21,405 bases of DNA. Source: a virus. Shown here piece after piece: positions 14,941 to 21,386 of the stretch. A program made the position numbers and the translations under genes. The stretch spans positions 1-21,405 of the IMG/VR virus record IMGVR_UViG_3300012096_000089; one strand, written 5' to 3'. The stretch's first letter is position 1. Every line of letters starts with the position of its first letter. The notes below the pieces were generated by a model. It made no database searches, was not told the DNA's origin, and saw only the letters and a list, made by a program, of their open reading frames with translations.

Positions 14941-15145
14941 CGCTCGCCGCCTTCTCGCGCACCGTCAGCCAGTCACAGATGTGCAGAGAGGCCGCCTGCG
15001 CCGCCGTCAGCTCCACCCAGACACCGGGCGGGAACTCCAGGCCGGTGCCGCGATAGGTCATTCCACGCGGGTTCAGGGTCTCGACCATGCCCTCATACAC
15101 CGGCTCCGCAGCCGGCGCTTCTGGCGCCCTCTTCTTGAGCATCAT
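14933..15145 (-). CDS. Small hypothetical neck/tail protein, 70 aa
   Basis: ATG 15145 overlaps the stop of the gp10-like gene (ATGA), which sets the start over the longer open frame. The N-terminus is Lys/Pro/Ala-rich (MMLKKRAPEAPAAEPVYEGM), then a compact region MTYRGTGLEFPPGVWVELTA and AAQAASLHICDWLTVREKAA. The middle reads like a small beta fold of the kind seen in short head-tail accessory proteins. No TM or metal motif. Translationally coupled between a likely tail-completion protein and the first tube-like protein, so a role at the head-tail junction is reasonable but unproven. Confidence 0.75.
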   Translation of the reverse strand: MMLKKRAPEAPAAEPVYEGMVETLNPRGMTYRGTGLEFPPGVWVELTAAQAASLHICDWLTVREKAASDG

Positions 15146-15654
15146 GCCCCTCCCTGCTTCATGATCCGCAGCACCGCTTCCCGGTACGCCATCTGCACGC
15201 GCGGGCGGAACTCCTGCTTCCACTCGTCGCGCCAATGCGCTGGGAAGCGCGTCCTTCGCCGACCTGGCTTGCCCGCCTCGTGGCGCGGCTCGGCGTAGAC
15301 GACGTCATTGACCACGTCCACCCGGTAGCTATTGGGCACCTCGACGCGCTCCCCGCGCCGCAGAGCGCCCGTCCGTTTCCACGCCTTCTGCGCGCCCTTG
15401 CTGCCGCGCTTCGGCGTTCCTGGTATGAAAGGCGTGTTCGCCGGTATCTGGCCTTTGGCGATAAAGGAGGCATACTGCCTCTCTTGGGCCACCTGCGACC
15501 GCGTCGGGATCGGCTTCGCATAGATCAGCTCGGTGATCTTCTTGCGGCAGAAGGCCAGCGTCTCCACGGCGATCTTGTTGGACGCGCGGCGAAACTCCGG
15601 CTCGACCGCATAGCCGCGCGCCCTCCACTTCGCCGCCAGCTCCGCCGCAGTCAC
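15142..15654 (-). CDS. HK97 gp10-like neck / tail-completion protein, 170 aa
   Basis: The frame is open far upstream, but GTG 15654 overlaps the TGA of the TM micro-gene (GTGA), giving MTAAELAAKWRARGYAVEPE. The C-terminal half has the gp10-type pattern: WKRTGALRRGERVEV, a beta strand DVVNDVVYAEPRHEAGKPGR, and a terminal amphipathic helix EWKQEFRPRVQMAYREAVLR. In HK97-type phages this family sits between connector and tail tube and completes or joins the tail. A basic middle segment (TPKRGSKGAQKAWKRTG) is notable. ATG 15702 is an alternative start. Identification is from remembered motif shape and order; moderately sure. Confidence 0.78.
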   Translation of the reverse strand: MTAAELAAKWRARGYAVEPEFRRASNKIAVETLAFCRKKITELIYAKPIPTRSQVAQERQYASFIAKGQIPANTPFIPGTPKRGSKGAQKAWKRTGALRRGERVEVPNSYRVDVVNDVVYAEPRHEAGKPGRRRTRFPAHWRDEWKQEFRPRVQMAYREAVLRIMKQGGA

Positions 15655-15776
15655 AGCCTTGGCCCTCCGAACGAATCCCGAACTATGGTCCAGATGAACC
15701 ATGCGATGGCTGCGATGAAACAGGCGGCGATGAGTGCCGCAATGGTGAGCAAAATCCACCCCAGGATGTGAATCAT
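15651..15776 (-). CDS. Single-TM micro-protein, 41 aa
   Basis: ATG 15776 overlaps the stop of the zinc-ribbon gene (ATGA), and its stop overlaps the next gene (GTGA), so it is locked into the coupled chain. The sequence MIHILGWILLTIAALIAACF then IAAIAWFIWTIVRD is one long or two short hydrophobic helices, followed by a short polar tail, SFGGPRL. Very small membrane proteins in head-tail clusters are sometimes holins or superinfection factors. Nothing further can be concluded. Confidence 0.72.
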   Translation of the reverse strand: MIHILGWILLTIAALIAACFIAAIAWFIWTIVRDSFGGPRL

Positions 15777-15982
15777 AGCTTCTTGATGCCGCAATGCGAG
15801 CAGGGAAAGCCGCAGCGCACGAAGCGTCCGCAAAGGATGCAGCGCCCCGCACTGTCCTCTGCAGCGGGCTTGTCCTGCGCGCCAAGCGCTCCGAAGAGCC
15901 TAGCGAGCATCCGCGCGACGCCATTCCGGATTCTCCAGTTCATCATCCTCCATCTGTCGGCGATGATAGGGCTGATACTCAC
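15773..15982 (-). CDS. Small zinc-ribbon protein, 69 aa
   Basis: GTG 15982 overlaps the upstream stop (GTGA). The C-terminal half carries two Cys pairs, C-I-L-C and C-S-H-C with an extra Cys between (RCILCGRFVRCGFPCSHCGI), a plausible Zn-binding ribbon. The N-terminal half is basic and Trp/Arg-rich with a hydrophobic helix (MMNWRIRNGVARMLARLFGA). Possible roles are nucleic-acid or protein binding in head-tail assembly. No family name is offered. Confidence 0.75.
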   Translation of the reverse strand: MSISPIIADRWRMMNWRIRNGVARMLARLFGALGAQDKPAAEDSAGRCILCGRFVRCGFPCSHCGIKKL

Positions 15983-16248
15983 GGCATCGGAGGCGGAGTC
16001 GGCGGTTTCACTGGCGCGGTCAGGTCGACCAGATCCTGATTGAGCTCGGCCAGATCGTCATCGGTCACGGCTACGCCGTCCTTGATCTGCTGCCGTAGAG
16101 CGGCAATCGCGGAGACGATCTCGGCGACGTCCGCCTTGAGATCTGCCTTGAACTTATCGAAATCAGCCTGCGTCGGCATCTGATCCAACCTTTCCCTGAT
16201 CTGCGCGATCAGTCGATAAATGTCGCGATGGCCCCACCAGCTCCTCAA
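15979..16248 (-). CDS. Small coiled-coil protein, 89 aa
   Basis: Starts at TTG 16248 inside the upstream stop (TTGA), so it depends on translational re-initiation. Almost wholly helical and charged with heptad spacing: RDIYRLIAQIRERLDQMPTQ, KFKADLKADVAEIVSAIAAL, DDDLAELNQDLVDLTAPVKP, ending in a Pro-rich tail (PPTPPPMP). Likely an oligomeric coiled-coil accessory protein. ATG at residue 24 is an alternative start. No known family recognised. Confidence 0.73.
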   Translation of the reverse strand: MRSWWGHRDIYRLIAQIRERLDQMPTQADFDKFKADLKADVAEIVSAIAALRQQIKDGVAVTDDDLAELNQDLVDLTAPVKPPTPPPMP

Positions 16249-16823
16249 AATCGCGTTCCTTCGGTGGTCAATGGGAATGGAACTAGCGGCAGCCCGGTCA
16301 CCTCGTCGAGCAGCTCATCGAGTTGCTGCCGCTCGCTCTTGGTCTGGCTCTGCGTGTGCTGGATCGGCACGCCCAGCACAAGTACGGGCATCGCCCACGG
16401 CTTCTCCTCGTCGTCCACCAGGTAGGCTTCGATGAATTTGCGGATGTGGGTCGGCATCTCCACGTCGATAAGCGCTTCGAAGCGTTCAGAGCCCTCCATC
16501 TCCAGGGGGAAATGAGTCCCCTGGATCTTTCGCATCTTCAGCGTTTCGAACAGGTTCTGCAGCGCGATATACGCCTCGGCCTCGCCGAAGAGGGTGTCCT
16601 TGTTGATATCGCCGCTGGCATAATCCGCCCCACCGCGCGTCTGCAGCCACGCGGATGCCACCGCAATCTCGGTGGTGATCCGCGCGATCAGGGTTGCATC
16701 GTCCGGATAGCCGAAGAGCGCATAGGCGTGGAAGTAGGTCGAGCCCAGCGAGCCCAGGGGGGCTACGTCGATCAGCCCCCCGAGGTCCCGCACGCGCGCC
16801 ACGCTTGTCAGCGGTCCTGGCAT
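16245..16823 (-). CDS. Probable head-tail connector / neck protein, 192 aa
   Basis: ATG 16823 with AGGAGG four bases upstream. It is mostly helical: DDATLIARITTEIAVASAWL, FGEAEAYIALQNLFETLKMR, HIRKFIEAYLVDDEEKPWAM and a charged C-terminal region QSQTKSERQQLDELLDEVTG. Size, helix content and place (after capsid and before the gp10-like gene) suit an adaptor or head-completion protein that seats on the portal. No diagnostic motif was found; assignment rests on gene order. It drives the coupled run of four small genes behind it. Confidence 0.72.
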   Translation of the reverse strand: MPGPLTSVARVRDLGGLIDVAPLGSLGSTYFHAYALFGYPDDATLIARITTEIAVASAWLQTRGGADYASGDINKDTLFGEAEAYIALQNLFETLKMRKIQGTHFPLEMEGSERFEALIDVEMPTHIRKFIEAYLVDDEEKPWAMPVLVLGVPIQHTQSQTKSERQQLDELLDEVTGLPLVPFPLTTEGTRF

Positions 16824-16831
16824 GCCGCCTC

Positions 16832-17533
16832 CTAACTCGGACTGAAGGTCACCTGCCAGATGCCCTCCGTCACCTGATTCGCCAGCGTGTTGGCGACCAC
16901 GACGGAAAGTGCCAGCACGTCATTGGCGGTCACCGCGATGTTGGCGGTGAGGGTCAAGACACGCGCCGTGTAGGCAACCAGAGCGCTACCGCCGGTGGTC
17001 TGCGTAGTATTGACGGCTGCAGTGCTGTCGACGACGGTGAGGGTCTGCGTCTTGTTGAGGAGGCCAAAGGCAATGTTGTTGGTATTGTTGGTGGCCAGCG
17101 CATCCTTGGCGACGAAACGGACGGCGACGATGTTGCCCGAGCAGGGCGCCATCAGCAGCACTTCGCCGCCGGCAGTGGTCGTAATGGTGCCCTGGGCCAC
17201 CGTGCGGCGGGCGGTCGTGATATTGGCGTCTGCCTTGGCCGCCGTGATGGCGCCCGGGCCCACCGTCAGCACGCCTGCAGCAGACAGGGTCGCATCGCCA
17301 GACACGGGGACCGAGAGCAGATCTGTGCCGTTGCCGACCAGGATCTGCCCCGAGGTCTTCGCGTTCAGCGGCGCGGCCTTGCCGGACGCGTTCCCGACCA
17401 GGAGATTGCCGCGCGCCAGGGTGACTAGGCTGGCGATATCGATGCCGTCCTGGTCCAATGCCGCCTTGTCCACCTTCAGGCTTCCCAGGTAGCTGCGCGG
17501 CCCCCGGTTGAGTGGTTCTCTTCCGTCTGCCAT
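16832..17533 (-). CDS. Structural protein with fibre-like N-terminal repeats (possible head fibre or decoration), 233 aa
   Basis: ATG 17533 with AGGAGG six bases upstream, ten bases after the capsid gene stop. Residues about 43-95 contain two related phrases, GNLLVGNASGKAAPLNAK and GQILVGNGTDLLSVPVSGD, then ATLSAAGVLTVGPGAITAAK, the kind of repeat seen in tail or head fibres. The C-terminal about 130 residues form a beta domain (GNIVAVRFVAKDALATNNTN; LTLTANIAVTANDVLALSVV; TEGIWQVTFSPS). Placement next to the capsid gene rather than with the tail fibres suggests a capsid-surface fibre or decoration protein. Confidence 0.78.
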   Translation of the reverse strand: MADGREPLNRGPRSYLGSLKVDKAALDQDGIDIASLVTLARGNLLVGNASGKAAPLNAKTSGQILVGNGTDLLSVPVSGDATLSAAGVLTVGPGAITAAKADANITTARRTVAQGTITTTAGGEVLLMAPCSGNIVAVRFVAKDALATNNTNNIAFGLLNKTQTLTVVDSTAAVNTTQTTGGSALVAYTARVLTLTANIAVTANDVLALSVVVANTLANQVTEGIWQVTFSPS

Positions 17534-17543
17534 TGGTAGCCTC

Positions 17544-18899
17544 CTAGAAGCTCGTCCCTACAACTACGCCCTTTCGATCCCAGATTCCGTAACCTGTCCA
17601 CGTTGACGAGACGACTTTATCCCACTGACCGTCTATGAGCCTGTCCGTCTCGACCAGGATGCCACCCTCGGTGTACTTGACCATCGCGATTCCAGGCTTG
17701 ACCTCCATCATACTGCTCGTGGTCCAGCCAGGGATCAGGCCGTCGATACCGGAGTCGCCTGCGGTGGCATCCCACCTGTAGATCGGCTTGCCCACCGGTG
17801 TGGGGAAGGCGCCGTCATTCTGGTAGTGCCAGCCGGCCAAGGGGTCCTTGAATTCCGGCATATCCAGCAACTTGATGATCGTGTCGATCGGCATGACGAA
17901 AATTCCGTCAAGCATTTCATAGCCCTGGGGGAACTTCGTGTCGAGCCTGATGATGTCGCGATATACCGGCGCGCCCGCCGCGGCGGCAGGGTAGGTAGGG
18001 GCTGCGCCCCCGCCGGGCGCGACCGTAGTTCCGTCGCCGTTGACCAGTGTGTCGATGCCGACGTTTGTCTGCTCGATCATGAATTGCTGGCCTACACGCA
18101 TCAGGCCCCGCTCGAAGATCGGGATCCGCTGCAGGCGGATGCTTTCGTAAGTCGCCAACGCCTTGCTGACGTACTTGTGCAGGAGGACCGGGTGATTGGT
18201 CGCCCGGATGATGATTTCCGTACTGTAGGCGCCTTCGCTGGAGAGCGCCGTCACGCGGTCGCCGGTGGTGTCGGTCATCATTGCGTGATCGGCGGTGTGC
18301 GAGTTGACCGGCACGTCCTCCATGATCAGGCGATCCAGCAGGGGCATCGCAAGGATGCCCGCCTGAATCGCGGCTGCATAGTAAAAGGGGAAGATAACCT
18401 GCGTTGTGCTCGTGACGAATGCCTTGGCGCCGCCCATTGGAAACACAGTCTGCACCTGGGGGGAGCTGGCGCAGGGCATCTTGTCCCGCATCGGGCCGGG
18501 CAAGGTGATGCCAGCGTCCTTGAATAGCGTGTCGATCGTCCAGCGATTGCGGGCGTACCTCTTCACCTTGCGGAGCCGGTTGCGCTCCCATGGCGGGCAC
18601 TTCAACTCCGCGACCCAGTGCTCCTCATACTCCTTCAGCTCGGCGTCGCTCGGCCCCACGCCTTCAGAGGCGGCCATAGCGGTGAGCCAGTCATTGGAAT
18701 CGACCAGCTCATCATCGGGGCCGCGCGTGGTTGCCGCCGCCTTGTAGAGGCCCATGGCGGCTTCCTTGCTGCCGGTCAGGCATGGCGCGATGGCGCTCTT
18801 GTGCATTTTCGCCAGGGCATCCATGCGCGCGACCTGCCACGCCTGCGCCTCGTGGTGAGTGCCCCGGTCAACGTTTTGTTTGAGGCTATTCATGCTCAT
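17544..18899 (-). CDS. Major capsid protein (HK97-fold type), 451 aa
   Basis: Located directly after the protease-scaffold and decoration genes, the standard order. The N-terminal about 120 residues are helical and charged (THHEAQAWQVARMDALAKMH, ELKEYEEHWVAELKCPPWER), like a delta or scaffold region removed or reordered at maturation. The remaining mixed alpha-beta protein includes MGGAKAFVTSTTQVIFPFYY, RGLMRVGQQFMIEQTNVGID, MLDGIFVMPIDTIIKLLDMP and MMEVKPGIAMVKYTEGGILV. The last resembles the late beta strands of HK97-type capsids. The start overlaps the preceding stop (TGATG) with GAGG eight bases upstream. The coat fold is inferred from order, length and pattern, not from a unique motif. 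Confidence 0.82.
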   Translation of the reverse strand: MSMNSLKQNVDRGTHHEAQAWQVARMDALAKMHKSAIAPCLTGSKEAAMGLYKAAATTRGPDDELVDSNDWLTAMAASEGVGPSDAELKEYEEHWVAELKCPPWERNRLRKVKRYARNRWTIDTLFKDAGITLPGPMRDKMPCASSPQVQTVFPMGGAKAFVTSTTQVIFPFYYAAAIQAGILAMPLLDRLIMEDVPVNSHTADHAMMTDTTGDRVTALSSEGAYSTEIIIRATNHPVLLHKYVSKALATYESIRLQRIPIFERGLMRVGQQFMIEQTNVGIDTLVNGDGTTVAPGGGAAPTYPAAAAGAPVYRDIIRLDTKFPQGYEMLDGIFVMPIDTIIKLLDMPEFKDPLAGWHYQNDGAFPTPVGKPIYRWDATAGDSGIDGLIPGWTTSSMMEVKPGIAMVKYTEGGILVETDRLIDGQWDKVVSSTWTGYGIWDRKGVVVGTSF

Positions 18900-19345
18900 C
18901 AGGGGAACCTCACAACCACGAACCCGGTGCCATGTGGCGTGCCGGCGTCCTTGGCGATGACCACGCCGACGCCTTCGCTGGCGTCCTGCTTGGCAATGAA
19001 GGATCGGTCGAGCACCGTGTCATGGCCGCCAGCGGCGACGCTAACAGTGATGGCGTCGCCGAGGGCAGGTGCGGTATCGCCCGGATCATAGGGCAGCTCA
19101 ATCGTGGCGCCGCTCACGAACTCGGCCACGGTGACCTGCTGGTTGGTGGAGTAAACGTGGTCGAGGATGCCGTACGGAGGGTCATCGTCTCCACAGAGCG
19201 AGACCTCATTACTGGATCCGGTCGTGATCTTCACCAGGTCGCCGATCTTGGGCGTCGTATAGGCGGCCGCCAGGTTCTTGGTCACCTCGTTCCACTGCCG
19301 GCGGAAATTGTCGCCGCAGGAGGGCAGGTTAGAGAGGTAGCTCAC
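18899..19345 (-). CDS. Head decoration/stabilisation-like protein, 148 aa
   Basis: GTG 19345 overlaps the upstream stop (GTGA) and has AGGAGG seven bases before it. A compact beta-rich protein: TTPKIGDLVKITTGSSNEVS, PYGILDHVYSTNQQVTVAEF, GATIELPYDPGDTAPALGDA, ending EGVGVVIAKDAGTPHGTGFV. This string of short strands with Gly/Asp turns, placed between protease-scaffold and capsid genes, fits the small beta proteins that decorate or stabilise phage heads. A capsid cement protein is the best guess; no catalytic residues are seen. Confidence 0.77.
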   Translation of the reverse strand: MSYLSNLPSCGDNFRRQWNEVTKNLAAAYTTPKIGDLVKITTGSSNEVSLCGDDDPPYGILDHVYSTNQQVTVAEFVSGATIELPYDPGDTAPALGDAITVSVAAGGHDTVLDRSFIAKQDASEGVGVVIAKDAGTPHGTGFVVVRFP

Positions 19346-20640
19346 AGTCTCACCTCCTGCCGTCCGCGCTGGCCGAAGAGCAGCTCCATCATGCCAGGCC
19401 CAGGCTTCTGGTCCTCCGCGCCGCCTGATTGTGCTTGGCCCTGCGCGAATGCTGCCGCGTGCCGCGTGTCGATCTCGGAGCGGACCGTTTCGAGCGCCGC
19501 GGCGTCCGCAAGGTCCAGGTGTTTCAGTACCGCGTCGCCGGCCGCCTTCTCGCCGAGAGAGGTGTAGAGGCGGCCGATCTCCGCCTTCAGATGCGTGCGA
19601 TAGGCCTCTCCATCGATCGCCAGCGGCTTGAGACGCTCGGTCTCGGTCTCAAGCTCCTTCTGGCGAGCCAGGAAGGCTGCTTTCTCCTTCTCGTCCACTT
19701 GCGTCTTCTCCTTAGTGCCAGCCTGGGGGGCCAGCGACTTGACAAACGCCGCCTTCGTGGCGTGCGGCGGGTAATGGCCCATCGTCTGCGCCCCGTACTG
19801 GGCGCCTAGCCAAACCATTGAGCCTTCGAGGGCTTCCGCCTTCTGGGCATCGCCCCCATAGGTCAAAGTGCATTTCCGGCCGTCATACATCTGGCCAACC
19901 TGGTGAGTGCAGACATTGCTGCCGCCCTCCTCACCCTCCATCTTCTGCGTGGTATCGTCGCCGTGGTATTGCTGCCAGCCGTCATAATCCTTCATGCACA
20001 GGTCGCAGATGCGCTTGTCGGGCAAGAAACCGATGGAGGAGTCCTTATACACGCCGGCCTTAATGGGCTCGACATGCGCGGAGTCGGCGTGCATGTAGAA
20101 CTTGGCGTGCAGGTAGTGGCCATCGGCCTGGGGATCACGCCGAACTTCGGCGTCGTAGAATCGGCCCATGGGGAGCGCGGTATAGTCGTGGCCCGGCATC
20201 AACGCCTTGCCCGGGAGGGTCTCGGCGAAGCGATCCAGATATTCCCTGGGAAACCGCTCGTCCGTGCGATCGTATTGGGTGTTAGCGAGGTGCATCTCGC
20301 CGGTGTAGACATCCTCGGCCGACCGGTGCTCGATGGCGTGGCGGTTGATCAGCTCCATCGCATAGTTGTCGGCGTTGGTGCTCTTGATCCGGGCGCCGGC
20401 CGAGATCTTGCGGCACATGCCAACGAGGGAGCGCTTATCATCCTCATCGTGGTCATTGCCGTGTTCGGTGCCCGAGGGGTCTTCGTAACCCGATGCGTGC
20501 GCGGCGGCAGATTGCGCTTCCGCCTGCCGATGAGCATTCGCCATGCTGTCCTTATCTCCAGGCGTGAACGTGTAACAGTGGCCAGAATCGCCCCATTGAT
20601 AGCCCGGCTTGCCATCTGACTGGCATTCGCGAATCGGCAT
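19342..20640 (-). CDS. Capsid maturation protease fused to scaffold-like C-terminus, with Cys cluster, 432 aa
   Basis: ATG 20640 (MPIRECQSDGKPGYQWGDSG) has GAGG six bases upstream and is preferred to ATG 20712. The N-terminal motif resembles a short Cys-Gly-Lys-Pro-Gly segment seen on other phage head proteins. Residues about 110-210 match the prohead protease core: GKALMPGHDYTALPMGRFYD with candidate His151, and GVYKDSSIGFLPD with candidate Ser201/202. A Cys/His cluster follows (CDLC at 212-215, CTH at 244-246, C257), a likely zinc insertion. Residues about 310-400 are a charged helix (KEKAAFLARQKELETETERL) like a scaffold. Such proteins process the capsid during head assembly. The third catalytic residue is not assigned. 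Confidence 0.85.
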   Translation of the reverse strand: MPIRECQSDGKPGYQWGDSGHCYTFTPGDKDSMANAHRQAEAQSAAAHASGYEDPSGTEHGNDHDEDDKRSLVGMCRKISAGARIKSTNADNYAMELINRHAIEHRSAEDVYTGEMHLANTQYDRTDERFPREYLDRFAETLPGKALMPGHDYTALPMGRFYDAEVRRDPQADGHYLHAKFYMHADSAHVEPIKAGVYKDSSIGFLPDKRICDLCMKDYDGWQQYHGDDTTQKMEGEEGGSNVCTHQVGQMYDGRKCTLTYGGDAQKAEALEGSMVWLGAQYGAQTMGHYPPHATKAAFVKSLAPQAGTKEKTQVDEKEKAAFLARQKELETETERLKPLAIDGEAYRTHLKAEIGRLYTSLGEKAAGDAVLKHLDLADAAALETVRSEIDTRHAAAFAQGQAQSGGAEDQKPGPGMMELLFGQRGRQEVRL

Positions 20641-20650
20641 CAGGCGCCTC

Positions 20651-20698
20651 AAAAAAAGAGCCGCCCGAAACATTCGTTTCCGAATGCTCCACGCGGCT
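20651..20698 (-). terminator. Terminator-like hairpin abutting the RBS of the head protease gene
   Basis: Minus-strand sense: outer AGCCGC/GCGGCT (20698-20693 with 20664-20659) encloses a perfect CATTCG-GAAA-CGAATG hairpin with GNRA loop, and is followed after one base by seven Us (20657-20651). The Us run straight into the GAGG ribosome binding site of the head gene. It probably ends or attenuates transcription from the right-end genes. Confidence 0.65.
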
Positions 20699-20711
20699 GC
20701 ATCGACGACCA

Positions 20712-20717
20712 ATTATG
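20712..20717 (-). promoter_or_regulatory. Possible -10 box for the head operon
   Basis: CATAAT in minus sense matches five of six bases of a -10 box, upstream of the terminator-like hairpin. No good -35 at 16-18 bases was found. Weak, listed because a head-operon promoter must lie somewhere if the hairpin stops upstream transcripts. Confidence 0.25.
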
Positions 20718-20743
20718 AAAGGAGTAGAATGGATCGATTCGAA

Positions 20744-21088
20744 CTACCGTCGCACAACATCTGGAAGACGACGATTGCAGTAAGGGCAGCGCGGACCATC
20801 GCACTGCGGATCGAGCCAGAGGCCGCATTGACATTTGATGCGCGGGCTAGCGAGCCCATGCCACTTCGTATCGGGAAACTCGCGCTTGTCTGCCAGGACG
20901 GCCTGCCGGTAAGCCTTGCCCGCCTCCGCGACGGCCTGGCGCGCCGCGATCATGGCCGGCGAGTCGTTAGGTTTGCGCTGCTCCAGCTCGCTCACTCGCT
21001 CGCAGGCGCGCTCATACGCCTCGTGCGCCGGCTTTGCGCGCGGCCAGCGGTTGGCCTTGACCATCTTGTTTGGCGGTGCTGGTTGCAT
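20744..21088 (-). CDS. Small zinc-ribbon protein, 114 aa
   Basis: The C-terminus carries a treble or ribbon-type cluster: C-Q-C-G, then C, then C-P-Y-C (about residues 85-104, CQCGLWLDPQCDGPRCPYCN), ending RRLPDVVRR. The N-terminal part is a charged helix (HEAYERACERVSELEQRKPN; MIAARQAVAEAGKAYRQAVL). The ATG at 21088 lies just past the tRNA-like gene; ATG 21064 is an alternative and neither has a strong RBS. It follows a TATAAT box and precedes a terminator-like hairpin, so it may form its own short unit. Possible roles are DNA or RNA binding. No family is claimed. A plus-strand ORF over the same bases is judged a shadow. Confidence 0.68.
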   Translation of the reverse strand: MQPAPPNKMVKANRWPRAKPAHEAYERACERVSELEQRKPNDSPAMIAARQAVAEAGKAYRQAVLADKREFPDTKWHGLASPRIKCQCGLWLDPQCDGPRCPYCNRRLPDVVRR

Positions 21089-21089
21089 A

Positions 21090-21160
21090 GAGCGGAGGCC
21101 GGAGTTGCACCGGCGCTTCCCGGGGGTAACCCGGGTGAGCTGCTGTTACTCAACCCCACT
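21090..21160 (-). tRNA. tRNA-like gene, anticodon TAC (Val) if functional, degenerate
   Basis: 71 bases fold as a full cloverleaf. The acceptor AGTGGGG/CTCCGCT pairs seven of seven with two G-U. The D arm is GAGT/GCTC, the anticodon arm CCCGG-GTTACCC-CCGGG, the variable loop AAGC and the T arm GCCGG-TGCAACT-CCGGC. U8, A14, U33 and T54-C56-A58 positions are sensible. Oddities are G at 55, C at 37, no GG in the D-loop, and no encoded CCA. It may be a decayed or unusual phage tRNA. Confidence 0.55.
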
Positions 21161-21202
21161 GCGACGTGGCGAAACAGCCCTACAACCACTTCGCCACATC
21201 GC
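21161..21202 (-). ncRNA. 13-bp RNA hairpin directly 5' of the tRNA-like gene
   Basis: In minus sense GCGATGTGGCGAA (21202-21190) pairs with TTCGCCACGTCGC (21173-21161) over 13 bp with a 16-base loop. The single imperfection is U-G in minus-strand RNA but C-A on plus, favouring a minus-strand RNA. It ends exactly where the tRNA-like acceptor begins and starts about six bases after the TATAAT box. Confidence 0.55.
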
Positions 21203-21207
21203 TATCT

Positions 21208-21213
21208 ATTATA
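21208..21213 (-). promoter_or_regulatory. Minus-strand -10 box (TATAAT)
   Basis: A perfect TATAAT in minus sense; transcription would begin near 21201, at the top of the 13-bp hairpin. No strong -35 is visible at 16-18 bases, so it may need an activator or a phage-modified polymerase. Confidence 0.4.
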
Positions 21214-21244
21214 GCCGATGTCTGCGTTTCTGGCATATACTTTG

Positions 21245-21374
21245 CACAGAACGCGTTGCGAAGCAAGCGCCGACCCTGAATCGGCGAGAGCGGGGAGGTG
21301 GTCGAATGAAGTAGCCTGATAGATCTCCAAGGACATGCGCCTAGCGGCCCGATGACCTCCGGGCCGCTTTTCTT
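21245..21374 (+). ncRNA. Possible plus-strand leader RNA with a two-codon ORF
   Basis: Downstream of a TATACT box (near 21237-21242), this segment holds a CGCCGA/TCGGCG hairpin (21268-21286). GGGGAGGT (21292-21299) lies seven bases before ATG AAG TAG (21306-21314), and an intrinsic terminator closes the segment. GGAGGT could also pair with ACCTCC in the terminator loop. It has the shape of an attenuated leader for the plus-strand gene at the edge, or a small RNA. Together with the hairpin and tRNA-like gene it fills the roughly 300 bases between 21089 and 21386 that lack a normal CDS. Confidence 0.35.
21343..21374 (+). terminator. Intrinsic terminator, plus strand
   Basis: AGCGGCCC (21343-21350) pairs perfectly with GGGCCGCT (21361-21368) over a ten-base loop and runs into TTTTCTT. 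Strong GC stem plus U-tract on the plus strand only. It sits 12 bases before the ATG of the edge gene, so it either ends a leader RNA or regulates that gene by attenuation. Confidence 0.75.
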
Positions 21375-21386
21375 ATGGAGGAGATG

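Noticed and set aside
20735-20755. GTTCGAAT-like T-arm sequence suggesting another tRNA
   Set aside because: The T stem is mismatched and no matching acceptor strand exists upstream on the minus strand; it lies at the end of a coding region.
20730-21214. Plus-strand ORF starting MDRFELPSHN with an AAAGGAG ribosome site
   Set aside because: It runs through the tRNA-like gene, has Arg/Ala/Leu-rich shadow composition, and lies opposite a minus-strand frame with a convincing CxC...CPYC zinc ribbon.
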